Of a stretch of DNA of 5,877 bases, positions 1-5,465 are shown one piece after another. Every line of letters starts with the position of its first letter. Position 1 is the first letter of the stretch. Source of the DNA: Phycisphaerales bacterium (lineage in GTDB: Bacteria > Planctomycetota > Phycisphaerae > Phycisphaerales > UBA1924); assembly GCA_030680655.1 (NCBI GenBank), contig JAUXUZ010000139.1:1-5877 (forward strand), given 5' to 3'. The translations under genes and the position numbers were made by a program. Below the pieces are notes generated by a model. That model was not told the DNA's origin. It saw only the letters and a list, made by a program, of their open reading frames with translations, and did not search any database.

Positions 1-303
1 CTGACCGCCGAGGGCATCCCCTTTGAGAGCGGCGTGGCACAGTACAGGGAGATCGCCCGCGGCCAGTTGCTTGGCGACTCGATCGGCATGCTGAAGCTGC
101 TGATCCACCAGGAGACGCACGCGGTGCTCGGGGTCCACATCATCGGCAGCCAGGCGACCGAGCTCATCCACATCGGCCAGGCGGTGATGGCGTTCAAGGG
201 GACCGTCGAGTACTTCGTCAACACCGTCTTCAACTACCCGACGCTCGCCGAATGCTACAAGGTGGCGGCGTACAACGGACTGAACAAGATGCGCTCGGCG
301 TGA
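1..303 (+). CDS. sthA: Soluble (Si-specific) NAD(P)+ transhydrogenase, C-terminal part
   Basis: The open frame runs in from the left edge and stops at TGA 301-303, so only the last 100 residues are present. SthA is a cytoplasmic FAD flavoprotein that passes hydride between NADPH and NAD+, mainly to burn off excess NADPH. What is visible is the C-terminal dimerisation domain of the pyridine nucleotide-disulfide oxidoreductase family: LGVHIIGSQATELIHIGQA, then NTVFNYPTLAECYKVAAYNG near the end. In dihydrolipoamide dehydrogenase and glutathione reductase the matching segment is a His-Pro-Thr motif that supplies the catalytic His to the partner subunit. Here it is Tyr-Pro-Thr (Tyr codon at 235-237), as in known SthA proteins, which have no dithiol chemistry. 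This favours SthA over a lipoamide dehydrogenase. The FAD- and NAD-binding domains lie outside the window and cannot be checked. The neighbour nnrD at 855 also concerns nicotinamide cofactors. Confidence 0.9.
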   Translation: MTAEGIPFESGVAQYREIARGQLLGDSIGMLKLLIHQETHAVLGVHIIGSQATELIHIGQAVMAFKGTVEYFVNTVFNYPTLAECYKVAAYNGLNKMRSA

Positions 304-312
304 TACACACCG

Positions 313-337
313 CGGAGAAGGGTGCATACCTTCGCCG
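313..337 (+). promoter_or_regulatory. Hairpin in the sthA/coiled-coil gap, abutting the next start codon
   Basis: Bases 313-321 (CGGAGAAGG) pair with 329-337 (CCTTCGCCG): eight Watson-Crick pairs and one A-G mismatch around a 7-base loop, GTGCATA. The hairpin fills most of the gap and ends one base before the ATG at 338. The purine-rich stretch GGAGAAGGG (314-322), the only Shine-Dalgarno candidate for that ATG, is largely inside the left arm. The structure could therefore mask ribosome access, or slow or end transcription after sthA. There is no T-run behind it, so it is not a standard intrinsic terminator. The pairing is seen directly; any role is inferred. Confidence 0.45.
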
Positions 338-838
338 ATGCTCCAGACCCATGGCGCTCAATCAGACAGTACGATGCTGGCGCTGCTGCTGGTCACCGTG
401 CTCGTGCTCGCGGCAGTGGTGATCGTGCAGCTCAATGACAAGCGCAAGGCTCGCGACACTGAGCGTGCTCGGCTCGCCGCAGAGTCAGCGCAGCGGCGGA
501 GCAACGAGGGAGGCGTCGTGAACGAGAACGACCGCGTGATGTTCGAGCAGCACAAGCGCCTCAACGACCTGGCGATCCAGTAGCTTGAGGCCGAGGTCCA
601 GCTGCTGCAGGCACAGGTCAAGTCCCGCGTTGACGACGATGACCGCCTGCACGCGGCGAAGGAATACCACGAGGTCTCGGTGGAAAAGACCAAACTCGAG
701 ATCGACAGCCTGCGGTTGCACATCACCGAGCAGCGCAAGCGGATGGAGGACTGGGGGGGCGGGTTCGGAGGAACTGGAGGAGCCTGGCGGGGCGGGATGA
801 GCTTGGCGGGGCGGGATGAGCTTGGCGGGGCGGGATGA
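338..838 (+). pseudogene. Small membrane-anchored coiled-coil protein, interrupted by in-frame TAG
   Basis: I do not recognise the family. From ATG 338 the frame codes a short N-terminus, one hydrophobic helix (about residues 13-31, MLALLLVTVLVLAAVVIVQ), then a charged Lys/Arg/Glu/Gln-rich region. The helix has positive residues just after it (NDKRKAR). TAG at 581-583 ends this 81-residue product. The same frame then stays open to TGA 836-838 with no lapse in coding character: third positions stay G/C-rich and the heptad-like pattern resumes (LEAEVQLLQAQVKSRV, then KTKLEIDSLRLHITEQRKR). The whole would be about 166 residues: one membrane helix, a long coiled coil and a Gly-rich tail coded partly by the 19-bp repeats. 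The codon before TAG is CAG, and TAG is one C-to-T change from CAG, so Gln is the likely original residue. The options are a fresh nonsense mutation, a sequence error, or stop readthrough. ATG 374 is a possible alternative start. It is probably co-transcribed with sthA and nnrD. Confidence 0.6.
782..838 (+). repeat. Three tandem 19-bp repeats upstream of nnrD
   Basis: The unit GCTTGGCGGGGCGGGATGA occurs at 801-819 and 820-838 as exact copies and at 782-800 with one change (GCC for GCT). Each unit ends in ATGA, so it brings both a potential start and a stop, and its length is not a multiple of three. The array codes the Gly-rich tail of the coiled-coil frame, supplies its TGA (836-838), and supplies the upstream in-frame ATG of nnrD (816). 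Exact tandem copies suggest recent expansion by slippage. Confidence 0.9.
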
Positions 839-854
839 GCGGTACGCTTGGGGC

Positions 855-1784
855 ATGGCCAAGCTCGAAACCGTTTCGGCTGGCGGACTCGGCCGTCTGC
901 CGATCCGCTCCCGCGCGGGCCACAAAGGCACGTTCGGCACTGTGTGCATCGTGGGCGGCTGCTGCAGCGGTCAGGTGCGGTACGTCGGGGCTCCCGCGCT
1001 CGCTGCGCTTGGAGCTCTTCGGAGCGGCTGCGGCCTGTGCCGCGTGCTCGCCCCTGAACCCGTTATCCAGAGCGTGCTGCGGATCGTGCCCTCAGCAACC
1101 GGCGGTGCGCTCCCGGTTGGCAGGGCCGGCAGTGTTCGTTCCGCGGCGGCGGTGCGGGCGGTGGTTTCGCAGGCGGCGGTCTCACACGCCGTCGTGGTCG
1201 GGCCGGGCTTTGGGGGCGGACTGGGTGTGGAAGCGGTCGCGCATCGCGCTTGGCGCGGGCTCGGCGTCCCCCTCGTGCTTGACGCTGACGGCCTGAACGC
1301 TTTGGCATCAATGGGTCGAGCCAAGAAGGCGGGAGGGGCGACGGTCATCACGCCGCACCCGGGTGAGGCGAAGCGGCTGATGGCGGCGCTCGGGCACAGC
1401 GGCGACCCGACGCACGAGCGGTCGCGCCCGCGGATCGCCGCGGAGCTTGCAGGTGCGCTGGGCTGCGTCGTCGTGCTGAAAGGAGCGGGGACGATCGTCA
1501 GCGATGGGGAGCGAGTTTACCACAACCTCAGCGGCGGTCCGTGGCTCGCTACCGGCGGCACCGGTGATGTGCTGGCGGGCGTGATCGGCGGGCTGCTCGC
1601 GCAGCACGTGGCCTCCGGCGGCGGCACAGACACCCGCGAGGTGTTCAGGCTCGCCGGGATCGGCGTGCTGGTGCACGGCCGCGCGGGGGATCGATGGGCC
1701 AAGGTCCAACGGGCCACCGGCGGCATGCTGGCCGCGGAACTGGCCGAGGGGGTGGCGCGGGAGGTCGAGCGTCTGCGGGCCTGA
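855..1784 (+). CDS. nnrD: ADP/ATP-dependent NAD(P)H-hydrate dehydratase
   Basis: This is a cytoplasmic repair enzyme of the ribokinase-like fold (YjeF C-terminal/CARKD family). It uses ADP or ATP to dehydrate the S form of NAD(P)HX back to NAD(P)H. From ATG 855 it is 309 residues, a normal length for a stand-alone dehydratase. Family motifs in order are HKGTFG with a Gly-rich turn (residues 23-35), GPGFG (116-120), DADGLNAL (143-150), TPHPGE (166-171), LKGAGT (208-213) and ATGGTGD (232-238); the Asp of the last is the expected catalytic residue. There is no YjeF N-terminal epimerase domain, so NnrE must be coded elsewhere if present. The N-terminal third has five Cys (31, 36, 37, 59, 62), which is unusual. 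ATG 816 is also in frame, but the extra 13 residues come mostly from the 19-bp repeats and the family match starts after 855, so 855 is preferred. No good ribosome-binding site precedes either. The gene converges on the pilin-like operon with an 8-bp gap. Confidence 0.92.
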   Translation: MAKLETVSAGGLGRLPIRSRAGHKGTFGTVCIVGGCCSGQVRYVGAPALAALGALRSGCGLCRVLAPEPVIQSVLRIVPSATGGALPVGRAGSVRSAAAVRAVVSQAAVSHAVVVGPGFGGGLGVEAVAHRAWRGLGVPLVLDADGLNALASMGRAKKAGGATVITPHPGEAKRLMAALGHSGDPTHERSRPRIAAELAGALGCVVVLKGAGTIVSDGERVYHNLSGGPWLATGGTGDVLAGVIGGLLAQHVASGGGTDTREVFRLAGIGVLVHGRAGDRWAKVQRATGGMLAAELAEGVAREVERLRA

Positions 1785-1796
1785 CCGATCGGTCAG
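1781..1796. terminator. 16-bp perfect palindrome holding both convergent stop codons
   Basis: CTGACCGATCGGTCAG is its own reverse complement. nnrD stops at TGA 1782-1784 and the minus-strand prepilin gene stops at TGA 1795-1793, so the two stops are mirror images inside the palindrome. As RNA on either strand it could fold into a 6-bp stem with a GATC loop, which would fit a small two-way 3'-end hairpin. No T-run follows on either side and the stem is short, so strong termination is doubtful. A protein-binding dyad is another possibility. Confidence 0.4.
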
Positions 1797-2581
1797 TCGA
1801 TGCCGCGCGGCGAGGTCGAGGCGACGAGCCGGATGGTCGAGCTGGTGGCGTCGGTGGCCATCATCTGGCGGTCAACGGCCTGGCCGTTGACGGTCGTCGT
1901 TGAGCCGAAGCGTTGCTGGTCGTCCTGCTGCTGGACGGCGTTACCAGCGGGCCGGACGGTCATGTCGATCGTGGCGCGCCGCAGGCGCGGGCCGGCGTCG
2001 TATTGCAGGTTGAACTGCAGATCGACGATGCCGTCGAGCAGCGGCCGCTCGAGCGCTGCGCCGCCGCCTGACGGCGTGACGGTGATCCAGAGCACAAACG
2101 GGCCGCGGAGGGTGACCGACTCGGTGTCGATCGTGACCGTCGAAGCGGCGCGTCTCTCGATGCGGGTAATCTCGGTCGGGGCGTTGGACGCGTTGCGCTT
2201 GGAGACGAACTCGATGTACGTGTAGTTGGCCGGGTTCTGGTCCGTGTCGAGCACGTCGGCGGGGTAGGGCGCAAAGTCGGTGCCGGTGCGGATCATCGAG
2301 AGCGTGCGGTGCATGACAGTGCGGGCGATGACGTTGGTGCTGGCCGAATCGCTGATGATCTCGAACCGCTTGAACATGGCGTCAAACGCCACCAGCGCGC
2401 CGGTCAACAGCGTCGCGGAGATCGTCAGCGCGATCAGCACCTCGATCAGGCTGAACGCGCGGCGGTTGGACTTGCTGGAGCGGTTCGCATGCATGACGGT
2501 GTCCGTGGGGCCTGGCGGGTTCGGATTGCCACCCGCAGCGCTTGGTGCGGCGGCGGCGCAGAGGGTGTGCGGGTGGTTCAT
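1793..2581 (-). CDS. PilW/GspJ-like minor prepilin with N-terminal methylation motif
   Basis: This is a type IV pilin-like or pseudopilin-like protein, 262 residues from ATG 2581. The class-III signal RRAFSLIEVLIALTISATLL is clear: the prepilin peptidase should cut between Ala42 and Phe43, leaving Phe1 and Glu5 of the mature helix, followed by a membrane and assembly helix of about 20 residues. Ala replaces the usual Gly before the cut, a change such peptidases generally tolerate. The rest is a beta-rich globular domain; LLDGIVDLQFNLQYD near residues 190-204 and the following RRATIDMTVR resemble the C-terminal part of PilW/GspJ-type minor pilins. The start at 2581 overlaps the stop of the PilX-like gene as ATGA and has a GAGGG about 6 bases upstream, which favours it and suggests translational coupling. 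It gives a long 42-residue leader; ATG 2494 would give a more typical 13-residue leader but has no visible ribosome site. Last gene of the operon. Confidence 0.82.
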   Translation of the reverse strand: MNHPHTLCAAAAPSAAGGNPNPPGPTDTVMHANRSSKSNRRAFSLIEVLIALTISATLLTGALVAFDAMFKRFEIISDSASTNVIARTVMHRTLSMIRTGTDFAPYPADVLDTDQNPANYTYIEFVSKRNASNAPTEITRIERRAASTVTIDTESVTLRGPFVLWITVTPSGGGAALERPLLDGIVDLQFNLQYDAGPRLRRATIDMTVRPAGNAVQQQDDQQRFGSTTTVNGQAVDRQMMATDATSSTIRLVASTSPRGID

Positions 2582-2594
2582 GGCTTGCCCTCGC
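2578..2594 (-). promoter_or_regulatory. ATGA stop/start overlap with GAGGG ribosome site
   Basis: On the minus strand the TGA of the PilX-like gene (2580-2578) and the ATG of the PilW-like gene (2581-2579) share two bases. The sequence just upstream reads GCGAGGGCAAGCC, placing GAGGG about 6 bases before the ATG, inside the end of the upstream gene. This is the usual arrangement for coupled translation of two proteins needed together, and it decides the start of the second gene. Confidence 0.6.
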
Positions 2595-5421
2595 GGTAGG
2601 AACCCGCAACAGGAACGATCGAGATCGGGAGCATGATGCCGTTGGGCATCGGCATGTCGGGGTTCCAACGCACGCTGATGCGCCCGTAGCCGTAGAAGGG
2701 GACCGGCGTTGAACCCGCCGGCTGCGGGGCGTTGGGGGCGGTGTCGGGCAGGCCGTCGCCGTTGATGTCGTAGCCGACGATCTTGACGCCGCCCACGGTG
2801 GGCAAGGTGGCCGGGTCGAGCGCCTCCTGGTCGCCGTCGGACGGGCCGAAGTAGCCGAGCGTAGTGTTGAAGTTGGCGGGATTGCCGGCGGCCTGCCCGT
2901 TGTACTCCATCGGCGCCTGGCCCAGCACGGGCTTGTACGTCATCAACAAGGTGCCGTTGATATCGGTGTTGCCGCGCGCGTCGAGCACGCCGGCGATGAT
3001 CGTGCCGGCGAGCTGGATGTTCTGCGGCGTGGGCCCACCGGCGAACGAATCGGTCGGGCTGTTGAACTGCCCAAGGTCCACCGAGTACTGCGGGAGCATG
3101 AGGCTGCTCTTGGCAATCTCGGCGGCGTCGGCGCTCTCGGGGTTGAGCGCCGCGTTCTCCGGCTGATCGGGGTGGGTCGACGTGAACCGCGTAGAGCCGG
3201 TGAACTGCAGCTTGTTGCGGACCGGCGTGAAGACGCTGGGGGTGTCGCTCACGATCGACCCGACGAACAGGCTGTTGTGAAACCGGATGTTGTTGCTGTA
3301 GAGCTTGGTGTTGCGGTTGGCGCCGGTCTTGACGGCGCCGTTGATCGTCGGCGGGTCGGGGAAGTCGGCGTAGTTCGCCGGGCCGTCGGTGAAGACGTTG
3401 GTGGTGTAGCGGAGGAAGTCGCTCTTGTCCAGCGACGTGGTGTCGAACACCGGCGCACCGGAGGCGCTGTCCCAGTTCATCTTGCCGTACAGCGACCAGT
3501 TGGTGTGCGTGTTGGAGGTGTTGGTGCGGACGTACGTGGCGCCGACGAACGTGCAGTTGACGAATAGCCCGTTGTTTCCGGCGGGGATCTGCACGTCGCG
3601 GAACGTCATGTTCTCGTAGCGCGGCCGCACGTACCAGTCGGTGAACGCCGGGCTGTTGAAGGGCATGCGCTCGAACAGGTCCTGGCCGGTGAGCGCCTTG
3701 GCCGAAGCGTTGCTCATGTTCGAGCGGAAGTACTTGGGGACGTTGCCGGTGCGGGTCTCGGTGTAGGTCGGCAGCGCTCCGGTGGAGATGCCCAGCTGTG
3801 TGGCAACCTGCGTGTCGAACGACTGCCCGTTCGCTGCGCTGCGCAGGCCCGTCGTCGCCGATGTCATGTCGGCGACGGTGATATCGGGCATGTCCGCTTC
3901 GCCCACATTAAAGCTGCTGGGCGACTCTCCAGAGGGGGGGCGCACCGCGCCGTTGACGGCCGTCTGGTAGTCGTGGGACTGGCCCGTCTCCCACGCCGCC
4001 TGGGTTGTGCGATAGAACAGGCGGCCGCGGACCTTCGCGTACAGGTCCTTGCGGTCGATGAACCCGTCGCGCCAGCCGAGCACGCGGTCTGGGTACGTGC
4101 CCGTCACGGCGTCAAAGTCGTTGAGGTTCTCGCCCGCGTCCCACCGTCCGTTGCGGTTGCTGTCCTGCCAGCCGCTGACCCCGTTCTTGTTGCGGTCGGG
4201 CAGCCCGCCGTCGATCAGCCGGGCCAGGTCGTCGTCGGCGGTGAACTCGGGCGTCATGCCCGCGGCGGGGGTGCCGGCGGTGAGGTTGTTGGAGAGGATC
4301 AGTTTGCCGTCACCGTTGGCGTCGTAGTGCTTGAGGAAGACGTCGTAGTCATCGATGTAGCCGTCGGCGGTGACGTCGGCGAAGGCGTTGTCGCCGGTGC
4401 CGTTGCCGTCGTAATCGCGGGTGCCCGGCGGGATGCCCTGGCTCTCGGTGGGGTGGTTCGCGCGCAGCCGGTTGTCCCCATCTACGTCGTAGGTCACGAT
4501 GCCGGCGAAGAGGTCGCGGAGCTTGGCGTCAAGGACCGCGTCGAGCCCGTAGAAGTCGCTCTTCATCACCAGCGGATCGCCGGTGGGCTTGTCCACGTCG
4601 GTGAACGCCGCGCCGACTGAGCCCTCGATGTTGACGCCGCGTCCGATCATGATCTTGGTGGGGCTGACGATGGCGTGCTTGTGCCGCTTGGTGAGCCTGA
4701 AGTCGCGGTAGATCGTGCGCGTGACGGGGGCGGTGCCGTCCTGGCTGCCGTAGGCGAAGCTCGTGCCGTTGGCGGAGATCGACGAGTAGCCGGTCGCCAC
4801 GATGCGGACGGTGTTGCCGTCGGCCAGCGGGATGTAGCTGATCTGGTACGCGGCGGGCTTTGAGCCGGCGTCGGTCGCGATGCCGTCGATGGCGACCACG
4901 GGCGTCACAACCCAGTTGGTGGTCTTGTAGACGTTGCTGTCGCTGCCGGAGGGCGCACCGTTGATCGAAGCGGTCGATGAGTTGCCGCCGAACACCAGCT
5001 TGTTGTTGTCGGCGTTGTGGCAGTTCACCAGCGCCTGCGCGATGCCGGCCGGCAGGCCAGACTCGACGAACCCCGCCGGGTTCTGCACGCTCATGCGCGT
5101 GTCGGAGCCGGTCGCGGTGCCCGACCACATCTTCCACATCAGCGAGCCGGTCGTATCGCTGGAGGCGATGATGAACCGGGCGGACGCCTCCTGCAGGCGT
5201 TTGGCGCCCACGGCCAGCCCCGTCTCGGCCGCGCCGGTGGCGCGGACGACGTGGATGTGCGTAGAGGCCGTGCGGAGGTTACCCTTGGACGCGATGGCCA
5301 TGGCGACGCCGAGCGAGCCGAACAGCACCAGGAACATCATCGCCAGGATGGCGACGACGCCGCGCCGGTCCAGCCGGTTCTTCCTGATCGGTCGCCGAGT
5401 TGTGGCCAAGTTGGTGGTCAT
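2578..5421 (-). CDS. Large PilX-like protein with EF-hand/dockerin-like calcium loops and beta-rich body
   Basis: This 947-residue protein has a short basic N-terminus (RRPIRKNRLDRRG) and one membrane helix (about 22-44), followed by ATGAAETGLA (61-70). That pattern is typical of PilX/GspK-like minor pilin components, which usually have about 200-330 residues. It lacks the Gly-Phe-Thr-Leu-Ile-Glu signal of true prepilins. Residues 256-272 (KIMIGRGVNIEGSVGAA) look like a bactofilin-type beta coil. Residues 310-460 hold a run of Asp/Asn loops: DVDGDN (312), DYDGNG (336), DVTADGYID (349), DANGDGK (367), DRNKNG (409), the full 12-residue loop DSNRNGRWDAGE (420-431), and RDGFID (451). Another, DINGDGLPD, is at 885-893. 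These resemble dockerin/EF-hand calcium ligands. Residues 600-830 alternate hydrophobic and Asn/Thr/Gly residues as in a beta-helix. There are two Cys (134, 623). The protein is probably exposed outside the membrane at a pilus tip or in the envelope. Function is inferred. Its start has AAGGA about 6 bases upstream. Confidence 0.8.
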   Translation of the reverse strand: MTTNLATTRRPIRKNRLDRRGVVAILAMMFLVLFGSLGVAMAIASKGNLRTASTHIHVVRATGAAETGLAVGAKRLQEASARFIIASSDTTGSLMWKMWSGTATGSDTRMSVQNPAGFVESGLPAGIAQALVNCHNADNNKLVFGGNSSTASINGAPSGSDSNVYKTTNWVVTPVVAIDGIATDAGSKPAAYQISYIPLADGNTVRIVATGYSSISANGTSFAYGSQDGTAPVTRTIYRDFRLTKRHKHAIVSPTKIMIGRGVNIEGSVGAAFTDVDKPTGDPLVMKSDFYGLDAVLDAKLRDLFAGIVTYDVDGDNRLRANHPTESQGIPPGTRDYDGNGTGDNAFADVTADGYIDDYDVFLKHYDANGDGKLILSNNLTAGTPAAGMTPEFTADDDLARLIDGGLPDRNKNGVSGWQDSNRNGRWDAGENLNDFDAVTGTYPDRVLGWRDGFIDRKDLYAKVRGRLFYRTTQAAWETGQSHDYQTAVNGAVRPPSGESPSSFNVGEADMPDITVADMTSATTGLRSAANGQSFDTQVATQLGISTGALPTYTETRTGNVPKYFRSNMSNASAKALTGQDLFERMPFNSPAFTDWYVRPRYENMTFRDVQIPAGNNGLFVNCTFVGATYVRTNTSNTHTNWSLYGKMNWDSASGAPVFDTTSLDKSDFLRYTTNVFTDGPANYADFPDPPTINGAVKTGANRNTKLYSNNIRFHNSLFVGSIVSDTPSVFTPVRNKLQFTGSTRFTSTHPDQPENAALNPESADAAEIAKSSLMLPQYSVDLGQFNSPTDSFAGGPTPQNIQLAGTIIAGVLDARGNTDINGTLLMTYKPVLGQAPMEYNGQAAGNPANFNTTLGYFGPSDGDQEALDPATLPTVGGVKIVGYDINGDGLPDTAPNAPQPAGSTPVPFYGYGRISVRWNPDMPMPNGIMLPISIVPVAGSYREGKP
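4042..4494 (-). other. Region coding the cluster of calcium-loop-like motifs
   Basis: This is residues 310-460 of the PilX-like protein. At least six Asp/Asn-rich segments fit all or part of the DxDxDG or DxNxNG ligand pattern of EF-hand and dockerin loops. The best is DSNRNGRWDAGE, with ligand-type residues at loop positions 1, 3, 5, 9 and 12. The spacing is irregular, so it is not a neat tandem dockerin pair; it is closer to the loose calcium-loop runs of secreted surface proteins. Calcium binding is inferred from the motif only. Confidence 0.65.
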
Positions 5422-5465
5422 GAGCGGTCCTTGGGCCTCCGAGGACGTTGACTGAAGGGACTGGT
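5422..5465 (-). promoter_or_regulatory. 44-bp gap between pilin-like genes, with ribosome site
   Basis: Read on the minus strand, the gap holds AAGGA (5432-5428), 6 bases before the ATG at 5421. This is a good Shine-Dalgarno match and supports that start. The gap is too short and too GC-rich to show a clear promoter, so the two flanking genes are probably in one transcript. Confidence 0.6.

Noticed and set aside
581..583. UAG reassigned to an amino acid throughout the organism
   Set aside because: A single case in one window is far better explained by mutation or error, and TGA preference is expected at high GC.
816..854. Upstream ATG at 816 as the start of nnrD
   Set aside because: The added 13 residues are mostly repeat-coded and not family-like; kept as an alternative only.
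358..949. Two overlapping minus-strand frames (358-738 and 485-949) opposite the coiled-coil gene
   Set aside because: Ser/Arg-rich or Pro-rich shadows; the plus strand has the coherent membrane helix plus coiled coil and G/C-rich third positions.
2582..2668. N-terminal extension of the PilW-like frame to 2668
   Set aside because: It would overlap the PilX-like gene by about 90 bases, while the ATGA junction at 2581 has a ribosome site and fits coupling.
3172..3567. 131-residue plus-strand open frame
   Set aside because: Low-complexity antisense shadow of the PilX-like gene, with composition set by the opposite strand.
3973..4620. 215-residue plus-strand open frame, opposite the PilX-like gene
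   Set aside because: It is Val/Ala/Gly-rich with no recognisable motif and lies antisense to a well-supported coding region; high GC commonly opens such frames.
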